A DNA stretch of 64,000 nucleotides from Agrocybe praecox (Eukaryota; Basidiomycota; Agaricomycetes; Agaricales; Agrocybaceae). The stretch spans positions 2,976,001 through 3,040,000 of the forward strand of contig OZ024844.1 in NCBI GenBank assembly GCA_964017145.1, written 5' to 3'. Position 1 is the first letter of the stretch. Every line of letters begins with the position of its first letter. The position numbers were made by a program, and so were the translations under genes. Below, piece after piece: positions 34,871-46,471 of this stretch. The notes below the pieces were generated by a model that had not been told where the DNA came from, did no database searches, and saw nothing but the letters and a program-made list of their open reading frames with translations.

Positions 34871-37800
34871 ATGGCGACACAGAGGCCCAAACGCAACAAG
34901 CCAAATGCTTACCACGACCGCATTCCTCTACAAAATGACTTCGAGGTTCTCCAAGCACGCTCTTCCACCATCAGTAGCCGCAACATCCCGCTCGAAACAT
35001 CTCGATCGCCCCTCAAAGGTCGGACGGCTTGGACTATTGGAACAGCTTGGGCACCTGACGATGACAAGGAGTTATCTCTTGATGACTCCGGAGATTGGTA
35101 TGATGAAGAGGTCTGCGTACAGGTCTGCGATAGCAGAATTTCTCAAGCCCAAGGAAAGCGCACCGACAAGAAAAGAATTTGGAGTAAATTATCTGTAAGT
35201 TGTACGTCCATCACAATTTATTAATTCTCACCTTATAACCAATCCATTCAGATGCGGCCTCATGTTGCTTGGAGAAATGAGTTCCGAAGTGAATATTTGG
35301 ATGAGCAAATTCGATGGGACGGCCGTGGCGATTTTTTGAGGGATTCACGCTGCCCAGACTGTGTAGCACGAAAGAAAACTCTTCCAAATGACGCGGAATT
35401 TCGCTGCCTCGATTGCTTCACGCCAGACCTCGTATGTCAGGAGTGTTGTGTCAAACGTCATCGACAAAACCCATTCCATGTCATACAGGTGAGTAAGCTA
35501 CATTCTAAATTCTTTCGGAAATCGATGCTAACTTAGATTTTGCATACATAGCACTGGGTAGCTACGTCGTTCGTCAACGTCTCTCTCAAGTCACTAGGCC
35601 TGAAGATACATCTCAATCATGCTAGCATGAGGTGTCCGCTACCCATCGACTGCCACCGAGACTTCAAGATTATCCATACCAATGGCGTTCACGAGGTCGC
35701 TCTTAGCTATTGCGGGTGTCAGCGTGCAGTCCCTCAACACATCCAGCTCCTCCGTCGCGGCCTCTATCCATCATCGCAGAAAGTCGTGCACACCTGCCTG
35801 ACGTTCTCTCTTCTTCGCCTCCTCCACCTTCTTTGTCTCTGCTCAAAGTCTTCGATGTACGACATATACAAGACGCTAGAACGTTTAAGAGACAACGCTC
35901 CCGCGAAGCCAACAACTTCAAGATATCGCTCGTTGATGAGGGTGATGCTGCAGTGGAGGCATCTAAAGATGTTGAAGAGAGGAGGTAGGGGGCATGTTGA
36001 TGGTGGAGTAGGGGGAACTGCAGATGGGGAGCTTGCTATACTGTGTCCTACCTGCGCGCATGAGGGCATCAACATCCCTGACAACTGGCGAGATGCGCCT
36101 CCAGAAGAACAGTAGGCTTATTATTTTCTTGTAACTTTCAGGCGCTGACCTATGCTCCTAAACTTCTAGATTTCTATATCGACCCATCGTCTGCCTCGAT
36201 GCCAATTTTCGGCTCAAAAATCAATTAGTTTCTAATTACTCTACGGATCCGGGCCTCGGCATCGGTTGGGCATATATGATTCGACGCGAGCCATACGAGG
36301 AATATGTACTCAGCAGAGCGGATGACGAGGATGTAAGCTCCTTTTCTTTTCTTTACGGTTGCAAAGATGATGACGTCTCTGCCAGCCAAGCACTTGTGTT
36401 GGTTTTCAGGCCCTCGCTCAAGCCTTAACTCGCTTTAGCAGAGGACTTCGATACACCGGAGTTGGCGGGGCATTTTGTGGCCGAGGAGAGATGTTCCTGC
36501 CCCAAGGAGTAGGAAACCTGCAGAAGGGGGAAAGGTATGCATGATATTAGCCTACTTTGAGCTACACATAACATATGATTTCGAACGCTTTACATCAGAT
36601 ATGCAAATATGGATTACATATTTGCATCGGCAGTCCAGGATACCAAGGCGACGTCCATAGTCATTAGCTATGACATCGCATGCCAATGGTACAAGAACCT
36701 CCACGAGCGGATGGAAAAATACTGGCCGGAACATTTACAACTCGATTCTCGAACGAAGACGCACCCCTTAATCCCCAAATTTCACGAACCTGCACACAAC
36801 GACAAGGACCACCAACAATTCTCGTTCAATCTCGTCGAAGGGGTTGGTAAAACCGACGGTGAAGTTCCGGAACGATGCTGGTCAGACAATAACGGCGTTG
36901 GTGGATCGACCAAAACCCTATCGCCCGGCTCTCGTCACGATATCTTAGACGACCATTTCGGGTTTTGGAACTTCAAGAAGTATTGCGGTATGGGTATGTA
37001 TTTCGAATGCTTATGCCATTTTTTATTACTAACGGCGACTAGGTGTTACTCTAATTCGAAAATACAAAGCAGCCATCGGAGAAAGGAACAGACAAACTGA
37101 AGCCCATCGCGGGTTCAGTAACGACATGTCTCCAGCAACTTTGGAGAAGTGGGAGGCAATGTGTAGCGCCTGGGATGCCTCTCCGTATCCCAAAGCATGT
37201 CCGAATCCCTACGAAGTAGCTGGCATGAGTACGTTCCCATCGTTTAACAACCATTGTACGACTAACAAGGTGTCGATAGAAATAACGGAGGCAGAGGTTA
37301 GGGAGGAGTTGGCACGGGAGGAGAAATCGGCCGGTCGCACTCGGATCCATGCTACAGGTCCATCGGAGTTCTTATCGATAGGACTGGATATCGAGGAGGC
37401 ACAGTAAGTATCGCTTCTTTTCAATCAAATAAAACATTCTGACCTCCTTCCAGACGTCGACTGCATAAGTTGGTTAACGAACAGGGGTCTGTTCCAAAGA
37501 ACCTACAAGACGATACGCTTAAGGATCAGCGCAACCTCCTTGCAGCTAAAATCCAGGCTTGGGAACTTATACGCGCCGTGTACATGCCTGGCGTACTCCA
37601 ACTTCAAATTGAATCCGCCAGCGGTGGCCCAACAAATTGGAACGAGTCACCTCATCCCGAAGAAGTCGATCTATGGTTACCTTCTCAGGTACCAGAAGCT
37701 AGACGAGCGTCGTCCTGTGTTGAGGGGCTTCCTGAAATCGAAAACAAGCTTCGCACAGCTCAGTGCCATGATGCCCTAAATGCCCTCCGACGAGCCCTTC

Positions 37801-38882
37801 GAGTCAAGACAAGGATGATATATTTCAAGTACAAAAACATCAGAGGACAAGTACAAAGCACGCGGTCGCGAGAACTCATCAACAAGATTCATAGGCGGGC
37901 GCTGGCTGCAGTCGACAAATACAGAGCAGCGAGGATAGCCAAGGCAAACATACATGGTGCAGGAGAATGGGAGGACGTGCTTCGTCCACTTCTCAACGCT
38001 GACGTATGGAGCTACGTGGATCCGGAACGTAAGCAACTTGGACCTGGCCGACGAGGGATATGGGAGGATGGCCGAGAGCCAATAGAAGGGCAGATGGAGA
38101 ATAACGCAGACGATGACGGTGACGACCGGGACATTGAAGTTATCCCGACAACCCGAACACGTAGAGAAGGCACGGGACGCACCAGGCAGAACATTTCCTG
38201 GATCTGGATGAACCTATCCAAAGCCGAAAATTTGCAAACCGGATCTGTATCGTCGGGGGATCAACAGGACGACTTCGATGGGTTAGAGAACGTCGATGGC
38301 GAGGAGGACGACATATGCCGTGCAGAATGGGCCAGGAGTCGAGCCAGAGTGCGTCGTTGTGATGAGGAAGTGAAGCTCTTGAAAGAAGAAATGAGGAGGG
38401 TACTCGAGTTCCTCAAATGGAAGGCCGAGTGGTGGGACTCAAGGAGGGAGCTGCGCCAATCTTTGAGCGCTGAGCTACATGAGGGGTTGATCGCATATGC
38501 CGACAAGCAGGCTGCACTTCAGCGCCTGCTGTCGATGACATTTCAAAGGATTTGGCGCACACCATTGGATAAAATCGACAAGCTGCAAGGTTCTACACAG
38601 AGGGAGCAAACAAACAACCGCAGCAGCAGCAGTGTAAATGAGGGCGCCATTGGCAGACAGGAAGATGACGATTCGGATGGTGAAGCAAGCGATGACGAAG
38701 GCGATGACGACGAAGATGCTGATGAAGAGGACGGCATGCAGGAGCGGGCATTGCAGCAAGCCTCTACAGGGAATCACGACACTCAACATCGCTCTCCTTT
38801 ACCATCGACGGCTTCCATTCAATTCACAACACCTTTGAACCCACATCATGCTCCTCTTCGAGCCGACGACGTGTTTATGTAG
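34871..38882 (+). CDS. KDZ transposase with CxC2-type cysteine cluster
   Basis: Nine exons, 34871-35194, 35252-35488, 35552-36111, 36170-36332, 36410-36534, 36599-36993, 37043-37228, 37280-37403 and 37454-38882, keep phase and give 1180 residues. Residues about 140-180 form the CxC2 zinc cluster (CPDC, CLDC, CQECCVKRH), followed by the second half with CGCQ and CPTCAHEG. The catalytic core follows: LDANFRLKN (Asp384), a GLRYTGVGGAFCGR block, then ISYDIACQWYKNL (Asp495), FHEPAH, and GEVPERCWSDNNG (Glu561). The C-terminal 470 residues are charged with Asp/Glu runs. KDZ elements move by cut and paste. No stop or frameshift is seen, and every intron has GT-AG ends. The splice after exon 4 is the least certain. 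Confidence 0.9.
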
Positions 38883-39143
38883 TGTATTATACCTGAGAAA
38901 TTGCGAATCTTATCTTATCCAGTAGTTTTTTTTATCAATTGATATATTTTCCGCGATGAGTAATATCAAACTATGTAAGCATATGTTTTTCTGAATACAT
39001 ATGTAAGCAAAAATATAAATAAATTGATTCCATCAATGTCGAACATGCTTAAAATAGAAGATGTGCAGAAGCCGTGAATGCCGAAGTCCCATGGCATGCT
39101 GACTAATACTTACCAGAACGAAAATAATGTAACAGAGAAATAT
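38883..39143. other. Right subterminal region of the KDZ element
   Basis: AT-rich non-coding sequence after the transposase stop, with the polyadenylation region near 38890-39040 and palindrome-like CCCATGGCATGC at 39088-39099. No gene is seen. Confidence 0.3.
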
Positions 39144-39237
39144 TGATGCATCATTTCCGGCAGTTGGGTACTTTCCGCTGTGGATGCATCACTTATATTG
39201 GGCAACTACGGGTCGTTCATATATGTATTTGACAGTA
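39144..39237 (-). repeat. Right terminal inverted repeat of the KDZ element
   Basis: Read on the minus strand from 39237 it starts TACTGTCA and contains GTAGTTGCC, GTGATGCATCCA, CCCAACTGCC and TGATGCATCA in the same order as the left end. The outermost five bases TACTG match on both sides. Confidence 0.75.
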
Positions 39238-39314
39238 CAGGCTGCTTACGCACCGACATGCGATGTTTCTTTTCAAAATTATTTTATTGACTAATCTTCC
39301 TTCTCCATTCGTAG

Positions 39315-40323
39315 ACGCTCAAATTGTCCGACTATACAACATCATCGAACCCGAAAAATACATAGGTATACTCCTGGAACACGCCTCTGGATGTGAACAA
39401 TTCGATCACATCATCGCACACCATTACCTGCGCGAAAAATCGGATGTAGCCCAACTCTTCTCCCAAATCGTCTCAGGTGTCTGCTACATCCACCAAAAAG
39501 GGAATCGTACATCACAGAGCGCGGAGCCATCGTTCGCGGGCGATGAGCGAGAGGTCGGCGTCGTCCAATGCCGTTCCGCCGATTGGTACCACCGCTGTAC
39601 CCACGCCCACTGGAAGCTATTCGACCCAACAAAAATACCTCTACGAGACTTCGCCTTTGTCACTCGCTACTGGCATCGTCAGTGACCCATTCGTATCGCT
39701 CCTCACTTTCTCTCCACCTTCTCCTGTTTCTAAGCCGGCTGGTAATATAACATCAGCCAGCTACACCACGGAATAAGGAAAGCCCTGGCCAAAAGAACTT
39801 TGCCAGCCCTGCCGAACTAGGTCTGAGCGAAGACAATCTGTTCGCATGCGGTGTCGGTGCTGCTGCTTCCACTTCCAATGCTTACGCGGCTTCCAACACA
39901 CCTGGCCCCTGGAGACAAAAGCGACAAGTAAAAGAAAGCACATGGAGCGTTCAGAAATACCATCCAGGTCGAATAGGATCCGAAGCCGAAGGAAGGAGGA
40001 AGGAAGCAGCCGAGTGGGAGTATACCGGCCTGTCTCCTTACAGCAACAGCACCCGTACCACCGACGGCTTATCGTGCGCCTTCAATTCCGAGTGCATCAC
40101 ACCCAGCACCAGCACCAGCACCAGCACCAGTGTCGGCTCCTCCTATCCAAATCCCAGGTATGACGGCTCCGGCTGTTCCTGCCACGCCATATCTGATGTT
40201 TCGGCTGGAGCAGACTCGAATGAAAGCCCAAGGAGCGGGCCACAAGAAGAGGAAGTCGACCAGAACAAAAGCGGAAGCGACGGAGACGCAAAATTGATGG
40301 AAAATCTATACATCAGCAAACGG
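39315..40323 (+). pseudogene. Protein kinase gene fragment (KIN1/KIN4-like), broken
   Basis: An exon after the acceptor at 39314 reads QIVRLYNIIEPEKYIGILLE, then HYLREKSDVAQLFSQIVSGV and CYIHQKG, which are kinase subdomains IV to VIa of the CAMK group near yeast Kin4/SNF1 relatives. The catalytic HRDLK loop does not follow: after a one-base shift the frame gives GIVHHRARSHRSRAM and Ser/Pro-rich sequence. The ATP-binding N-lobe is missing because the fragment starts just right of the KDZ inverted repeat. A (AGCACC)n tract near 40105-40130 and a basic Lys-rich segment follow until the LTR array begins at 40324. The gene is dead and bounded by mobile DNA on both sides. Confidence 0.7.
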
Positions 40324-42065
40324 TAAGGTGCTTGCTGCGGGGTTGTGTGTGTATTGTACGATTTTGTACTTTGTATACAGTCCGTAACAAAACCCAATCA
40401 ATTTGATTAGTTCTTCTCGGGAGGGATACGCGATACGCGTCGTTGATTACGTTTATCTTCACAGAAGGGACGTTTTCGATGATCAAGATACTTCCTAGGA
40501 AGTCTCAGAGAGTGAGAAACAGCACAAGTACTGTTCCTCGGAGGGTTAAACGGTTGATTTAATGTGTCTCCACAAAAGGTATAAATAAGTTGGTTCGCCA
40601 CTTAGGCTGGACACTCAATCCAAAGTCTTTTAATCACTTAGAATGGGGACTCAATCCAAAACGGGCCACATAGGCGTCACTTAGACAATTTGCCACTTAG
40701 GCAGGGAACTTATCCCTAAAACGGGCCACTTAGGCGTCACTTAGACAATTTGCCACTTAGGCAGGGAACTTATCCCTAGGAACGGGCCACTTAGGCGTCA
40801 CTTAGACAATTCTTGCCACTTAGGCGGGTATCAAGCTTTATGTCACTTAAGACAGAGGAAACTTTATCCCAACACGTTTTCTAACGTTCCTCGAGAACTC
40901 TACAAGTTAACTCAAGTCAATCAGATCACGCCAAATTGAACAAGTAACACTTCAGATGGAATCGTATTAATTATGCCAACTTCCGCGGAGACGCTTTAGC
41001 TCCCAATAGTCAATAATCGTCGGATAGGCACTTTGGCTTTCTCCTAGGAGTATAAAGAACTGGGCTCTACGTTGTCTGGGGTGCTACGGTAATTTACAGG
41101 CTGTTTATATAGTGCTAGATCTCGGAAAATACAGGAATACTTGGAACGGATCGGAAATGCTCGGAAAATACAGGAAATAATATTATTGGTTAACGCTAGG
41201 TAGCTCCACTCGATGCATAAGCAACCAGTAGGTACCATGTGTGTTTTTGTATACCCTCGGAAGGGTTCGTATGGTTGGGCAAGTCGCTGACTCGAGCATG
41301 ACGCTCCGAGGGCGCTTATTTGCATTAACCGACGATCATTGATCGACGTCGTAGGGTCCGAAGCATCGGAGTACCGTGGTATCGTATGGATCTACAATCC
41401 TCGGCTCCACAACTGCCGTTTAAGGTAACTGCGCATATCCGAGGGTCTTAAGACCATGTGTAAGTGTTCCTAGGAACTTCTCCTTTTAGGTTTATCAGCG
41501 ATCTGACTCGAGCAGACGTCGGCAAGTCCTAATTGACATTACTAGTGCTTGTCTCGTCGTTTGCATAGTGCCCACTATGTTCCTAGGGACCAGTAATGTA
41601 CTTTGTTAATGCTAGGATCAGTCCTGCCGCCTTGAGTTAGCGTTCCTAGGAACATTGGCAGTAGTTTACATGTACTTTCATATGGTGGGAACTTTCTGTT
41701 TCCATATTAGGTAGATGTGGACGCGTCACGCACTGTGTAATAATAAGTGGCTATAGTGCCGTTAAGCTTATTATCAGCAGGCTCTAGCTTACATTCCTGA
41801 TGGCTGAATATTATCCTAGGAGCCTTCGATCCTGCTGCGTCGCTGTTAAGGTGTTCCACGCATTTCCGAGGAACTACTATAACTAACTCTAGCATTCGTA
41901 AGGTTCGTCCTAGGGTTCGTAGAATGGTTTCCCCTAGCCAAACATGTAGCTATCCTTGCTCTGTACTTATGTAGACTTAATAATAAACATGTTTATTATG
42001 CCGAAAATTAAGTAGGATGGATACTAGGGCTACTGTTCAGTCACAGCCGAACACCAGTCGTATCA
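40324..42065 (-). repeat. LTR copy 1 (3' LTR of the left element)
   Basis: The shared segment starts TAAGGTGCTTGCTG on the plus strand and ends GTCGTATCA. Beyond the left edge is the kinase fragment, beyond the right edge the internal region (polypurine tract). It contains a block of 60 bp tandem repeats (40661-40830) and eight CCTAGG palindromes. Confidence 0.88.
40661..40830 (+). repeat. Three ~60 bp tandem repeats inside the LTR
   Basis: Units start ACGGGCCAC(A/T)TAGGCGTCAC and contain TTAGACAATT and GCCACTTAGGC. The third is partial. Additional single CCACTTAGGC words occur upstream (40595-40610). Equivalent arrays lie 6149 and 12298 bases to the right (about 46810-46979 and 52959-53128). 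Confidence 0.8.
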
Positions 42066-42079
42066 TCTCCCCCCAACTT
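42066..42079 (-). other. Polypurine tract of the left element
   Basis: On the minus strand AAGTTGGGGGGAGA directly precedes the LTR start TGATACG. The second unit has the same tract at 48215-48228. Confidence 0.6.
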
Positions 42080-42256
42080 ATAATTCAGACTGTCCTCAGT
42101 CATACTTCGAGTTAGGTCTATACCTGTTTAGGTTTTCTTGCCTATCACATAAAACTCTTGTTTTACTTTCTTTTGACAGGTCTTTTACTATCGGACTTTA
42201 GCCATATTACTTGCAAGTTTTTCTTTATTAATTACAAGCTCATGCTATTTTTATAG

Positions 42257-42828
42257 GTGGGTTCTCTGCGCCTTAAGGCCTCTGCAAATAACAAAACCAC
42301 TAAGCTGGCCCATCTTCTGAAGAAGAAATCAGGTACAAAACCTGAAGCTGCTCCCACAAAGAACACCACACAGGTAAGCATTCTTTCTTTCATTCATCCT
42401 AGGAGATGTCTAGTCCTTGTTTAGACCTCAAGGATTTAATTAAGCATGCTCATGATCCTCGTGAACAGTTCAAGCTCCAACAGGCAGTCTCTATTGACTT
42501 GGAGGTCCAGATACAGCAATATCTTTGTGATGCCATACTCCTCCTACCCAAGGGTTCTTAGGCTCTCATACACACTGCTTTCGAGGATGCTCAAACTCTT
42601 CAAGCTCTCTCTTGTCAGCTTTCCGTGCTGAATGCTCGTCTCTCTGTTGAAGACAATAAACCCACCCTTGAAGTGCTCCTTCGTCAAATGCTGGAGTCCA
42701 TCAAGGCTCGCTTTTCTCCTCGCCTTGGTGCCCTTCTCGACTCTCAACTTCCCTTCTTCCCCAACCCAGCTCCTTCCGAGGAAACTGAGGAGGATACGCT
42801 TGCAAGTCATTTAAGTGAAATCTGCTAA
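42257..42828 (+). pseudogene. Antisense spliced ORF in the internal region, unit 1
   Basis: Two plus-strand exons, 42257-42373 and 42403-42828, lie between consensus splice sites and join in frame, coding for RLKASANNKTTKLAHLLKKK, then DLKDLIKHAHDPREQFKLQQ, DAQTLQALSCQLSVLNARLS and a C-terminus rich in Pro and Glu. One TAG at 42559-42561 interrupts PKGS-stop-ALIHT. The ORF runs opposite to gag and pro, at the place where pol should be. It resembles an Arg/Lys-rich and helical small protein of unknown family: perhaps a captured host gene fragment or an accessory antisense gene. Confidence 0.5.
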
Positions 42829-43386
42829 GATCTCGAACGAAAATTTCTTTCCAAGATTACAAATCTAGGATTTAGAATAAAATGTCGCTCCTAGGTGGCC
42901 CCTCCCCCCAACTTAAAATACTAACCTCCAGGTTGAAACAGTGTTGCAAGCTCATGCATGAGTCACCCTAGGAATAGTACAAGAAGAGTGCAGGTGCATC
43001 CTTTGGTGTTTGCAAAAAAATATTGGCTTTGCTGTTCCGAGGAACCGACTTAACCCATTTCCTCAACAGAGGTGTATGAGAAAAATGGTTGCAAGCGGTA
43101 CTATGGTACATGACTCATATATCTGAATGGTCGTGTCCGAATATTTAAGTCTCTTCGAGTGTACATGCTTGTCCTTGGAGCAATCCTTGTCCTTTCTTAA
43201 AGCGATCTGTGCTTCCAAGGATTCTGGGTTTTATAAGGCTCTGCAGTTTCAGTGTCAATGGGCGCTTAAATTCCATTGCCTTTGTTTCTGCTCCTTATAG
43301 CATCATATTTCTAGGCCTCTGAAACCTTCCTAGGAAATTTGACTCCCTGAAATCTTGTCTTGGACACACCCAAATATCCTCATTGA

Positions 43387-44619
43387 TCAATGGGATAATG
43401 AAGTGTCTGGTGGTTTAGGTGGCACTTCTAACACCCTGTCTTCGAATTTTTCTTTTTGCAGCTCAATTGGCCCTTTCCCGCAAGCATAAGTAGGCACTAC
43501 TACTCTTCTCTTTGAGTTTGGGTCAGTTATTAGGATCTCCACATAACCATCTGTCATAGTTTTAACTACACTAGTTGTCACTGCGTCAAAAGGCTTTCCT
43601 AGGAGAACCCTGTATAGCGGATTCCTGACAATGTGTACCTGTAGATAGACGACTGCCTCTCCAATCAACACTTTAACATTCTCTGCAATTCCTAGAGTAC
43701 GTTCAAGCTGATTATTGGCACTTTGCATATTTATACTAAGTGACGGATTCCATGATAGTCCCATCTCTACAGCAACCTGTTGCGACATTGATACAATCTG
43801 AGATCCACTGTCTAGGATAGCATTCTCATAACCGATACTATTAATTTGTGCCTGGATCTCTTGCAAGCTCTCAGCATTCCGGGCCTGATCCCTATAAGGT
43901 TCTTTGGGTACCGCTCCCTCATGCTCAAGTGCAAATTGATAATAAGGATCACTGGCTACTATAGCATCTGCTGGAAGATTACTCGAACTTGGACAATCTT
44001 TTGCTAAGAGGAACCGAGACACAGGCAACTGACTAACATCTAGTCCTGTCTCAATCTCATGATATAAAGGTAGATCCTCTATTCCTTGAGAGCACATTTG
44101 GAACTTGTCTTCGTCCTCGAGTACCTCCTCAACAAGCACAGCTTGCTTATTTTTTGTGAAACACTCTTGCAACGCCTCACAGATGTGTGATGCACTTTCA
44201 ACTAAGTGTTTTAGTGGAACTGATACTGACATACTCAGTATATCATCTACCACTTGGTTTTTATCCGTGCTATTCTCCACAGACACCTTGGTTTGATAAA
44301 ATGGCATTGATTTTTCCTCTTTCTTGTCATCCGAGGAAATATCTGACAATCCCATAACTCTCATACTAGGTGACATACTTGTGTAGAATGGCAACATATG
44401 TCTTATTTTTGTACTTTTTTCTGCTGGTTTCTTTTCTCGAGGAGCCGGTTCTATAGGCGCTACTTGATCTGTAGTCTTCCTCAAGAAACCAACATCTCTC
44501 TTGAATCGAACACTCCTTTTATCACGACTGAATAATCCTGTTCTCCTGCCTTTATCGTTCTCAAGGGTTGTAGCTGTTTGTAGACTTGTGCTTTTATCAC
44601 CAGCTGCAGGTATTCCCAT
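43387..44619 (-). CDS. Retropepsin-like aspartic protease protein, unit 1
   Basis: The 410-residue frame has a polar, low-complexity N-terminal half and, from about residue 260, a retropepsin-like domain: ENAILDSGSQIVSMSQQVA with the catalytic Asp-Ser-Gly, GIAENVKVLIGEAVVYLQVH and NPLYRVLLGKPFD, in the order expected for a retroviral-type protease. Such domains process Gag. The ATG lies eight bases after the gag stop in another frame, which suggests reinitiation rather than a fused polyprotein. The ORF ends soon after the protease with no reverse transcriptase, RNase H or integrase. Confidence 0.82.
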   Translation of the reverse strand: MGIPAAGDKSTSLQTATTLENDKGRRTGLFSRDKRSVRFKRDVGFLRKTTDQVAPIEPAPREKKPAEKSTKIRHMLPFYTSMSPSMRVMGLSDISSDDKKEEKSMPFYQTKVSVENSTDKNQVVDDILSMSVSVPLKHLVESASHICEALQECFTKNKQAVLVEEVLEDEDKFQMCSQGIEDLPLYHEIETGLDVSQLPVSRFLLAKDCPSSSNLPADAIVASDPYYQFALEHEGAVPKEPYRDQARNAESLQEIQAQINSIGYENAILDSGSQIVSMSQQVAVEMGLSWNPSLSINMQSANNQLERTLGIAENVKVLIGEAVVYLQVHIVRNPLYRVLLGKPFDAVTTSVVKTMTDGYVEILITDPNSKRRVVVPTYACGKGPIELQKEKFEDRVLEVPPKPPDTSLSH

Positions 44620-44627
44620 CCTTGAAC

Positions 44628-45938
44628 TTAGAGAAAATTTTCGAATGCCTCAACTGCCTCATGGCCAAAGATTACCCTGTCAAGAGCTTCTCTGCCATGA
44701 TCGTAAACTAAGTCATCCAATTTTCTCGAAATGTCTTCAGCTGGAGAAACGACTTCTCTTGCTTGGACAAACATTTCACAATCTTCATCATAATCAGGAT
44801 AGTACCCTTGCATGACTTGGATTTTGGCATTTGGAATGAAGTCAGGTCTATTTCTATACAGGTTTTCAACAGTGTCTTTGATGGACTTGAACCCTAGGAG
44901 AGGAATAGGTTGCCCTGAAGCTAGCACATATTTCCCTTCTGAGTTCTTTCTAATCCATCTTGACTCTACATGTTTATTGGCAGCAGCACAATCTGCTAGG
45001 TGATGTCCTGATTCTCTACAATAGTAGCAATAACTCAGTTGAAAGCTATTTGACTTATTGTAGATCATCCTAGGAGATGATATCGATAGCGGTTCAAAAG
45101 CTGACTGTTTCCAGCTCACCAAGGTGGACTGTAAACTTTCAAACTTCTTCTCTGCTGCTTCTGCTCTCTTCTCTTGCATCTCGGACTTCTTTAGCAATAA
45201 ACCAAGATTGTCTAACAGTCTAGCCACGGTCTTTTCCATCTTTGGATAGAACCCTGAAATTTCCTCGGGTTCAGTTTCCATCGCTTTTGTTCTCAAGGAA
45301 GTCCTCTCAGAACGATGTTCTCTATTGCCTGAGTTCAGAACAGATTGTGACCTTCTCATAGCTATGTTCACCACAATGTCCATAACCCGAGTGACTTTAA
45401 AGTCGGTACCAAAACCTAATTCATCTTTGTTTTGTGCTAAATCAATAACATGTAATGCCTGAGATACTTCCTCTCGGAAGCCCCATTCTAGGCAACGCAA
45501 AAATCGCTGTATCAGATCTCGCTCTGAAACTTGACCAGTCAGCTTGCGAGTTAATGTAGTAAATTTGAGTTTCAACTTCATTAGGTTCTCTAAATCAGTT
45601 TTCATCAAATTACTGCAACCGGTATACTGCAAACATAACTTATCAAGATCATGAAGAGATCCTTTCTGAAGTCGCATAGCTGCAGGGTATGAGAAGATTA
45701 ACTCATCCTTAAACTTGTTCCAAGACTTGCTAGAATAAGTTTTAAGATACTGCCAATCATCCTCACAGTCTGGCGAAGCATATTTTCCCAACATTTTAAT
45801 TTTCTTTTCTTCAGTGTCAGCTTCGGTAGGATGTTGAGCCCACAAGTCCTCCATCCGTTGTATGAACCGGAGAAGTTCCTTGGGTTGTCTTTCATCAAAC
45901 TTTGGTGCATCTCTACTCATAGGAGCAGGGAAACCCAT
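44628..45938 (-). CDS. Gag-like protein with CCHC zinc knuckle, unit 1
   Basis: The 436-residue protein starts MGFPAPMSRDAPKFDERQPK and has the Gag-like capsid pattern PKELLRFIQRMEDL, DCEDDWQYLKTY, WNKFKDELIFSYPA and LIQRFLRCLEWGF typical of fungal LTR-element Gag. A coiled-coil stretch (about residues 235-285) follows, then a zinc knuckle CYYCRESGHHLADC (C-x2-C-x4-H-x4-C) near residue 303, and a further 115 residues. Gag packages the element RNA. The frame is intact. Confidence 0.85.
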   Translation of the reverse strand: MGFPAPMSRDAPKFDERQPKELLRFIQRMEDLWAQHPTEADTEEKKIKMLGKYASPDCEDDWQYLKTYSSKSWNKFKDELIFSYPAAMRLQKGSLHDLDKLCLQYTGCSNLMKTDLENLMKLKLKFTTLTRKLTGQVSERDLIQRFLRCLEWGFREEVSQALHVIDLAQNKDELGFGTDFKVTRVMDIVVNIAMRRSQSVLNSGNREHRSERTSLRTKAMETEPEEISGFYPKMEKTVARLLDNLGLLLKKSEMQEKRAEAAEKKFESLQSTLVSWKQSAFEPLSISSPRMIYNKSNSFQLSYCYYCRESGHHLADCAAANKHVESRWIRKNSEGKYVLASGQPIPLLGFKSIKDTVENLYRNRPDFIPNAKIQVMQGYYPDYDEDCEMFVQAREVVSPAEDISRKLDDLVYDHGREALDRVIFGHEAVEAFENFL

Positions 45939-46453
45939 CTCAGTGATACCGGTGTTGCAATTCTACTAGAAGTAGGATTGGCAGGTGAGATAGACAGTAG
46001 GTTAAGTTTGTCTAAAAGACTGACAATGACCTCTAGGCTGTCTCACTCTGATTTCACCTCTCTAGGAACCTTGAGTAGGCTTGTAGCGATAGTAGGTCTA
46101 GCACTTGGCCTTTGTATTATGTTCGGAGGTTCAATGCTAGCCCTATTCTCTAGAGTAGTAGGTTTCTCTCAGCCTGGTTCAGCTGTAAAGTCTCCTAGGA
46201 CTCTGTTTGAGACTGTGTACTTGAGCTAGCTTTTTGCTTCCTTGAGTTCTGAAGTGATAACGAATTATCTACTTCAGAGTTCCCTAGGACTATGAAAGCC
46301 AACTCAAATAAACAAGTTTAATTATTTGTAGTCCTGCTACAATGTGGATAGGCCTTTGAATAGACTGTCAAAGTCTGTTCAATAATCTGGACACCAGGAT
46401 GTTGTCTTAGAGCTTCGAGGAACGAAACTTCAGTGAAAGAAAAAAACACCCTC

Positions 46454-46471
46454 CCTCGCGGTGGGCTCCAG
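46454..46471 (-). other. Primer-binding-site-like sequence of the left element
   Basis: On the minus strand TGGAGCCCACCGCGAGGG begins two bases inside the 5' LTR; TGG is the usual start, complementary to a tRNA CCA end. The tRNA species is not identified. The copy in the second unit is near 52603-52620. Confidence 0.5.

Larger units (their letters stand above)
26696..39237. mobile_element. Putative 12.5 kb KDZ transposon with TET/JBP and other cargo
   Basis: Inverted repeats at 26696-26798 and 39144-39237 enclose an intact KDZ transposase (plus strand, right half), a divergent TET/JBP dioxygenase, a basic-region ORF, a 196-residue gene and a 789-residue gene. KDZ transposons carrying TET/JBP genes are known from Agaricomycetes; the extra cargo and the full boundaries seen here are my inference from sequence. 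The left flank is a truncated Plavaka copy and the right flank a kinase gene fragment. I see no matching target-site duplication, so one flank may have been rearranged after insertion. A smaller element ending somewhere inside (with the 27-31 kb genes belonging to something else) is the main alternative; I found no second copy of the terminal motif inside. Confidence 0.65.

Noticed and set aside
40661..40830. CRISPR-like regular repeats
   Set aside because: The 60 bp units are contiguous, without unique spacers, sit in an LTR and the organism is a fungus.
45831..46229. Plus-strand ORFs opposite gag and in its leader
   Set aside because: They have no recognisable domain and repeat only because the whole unit repeats.
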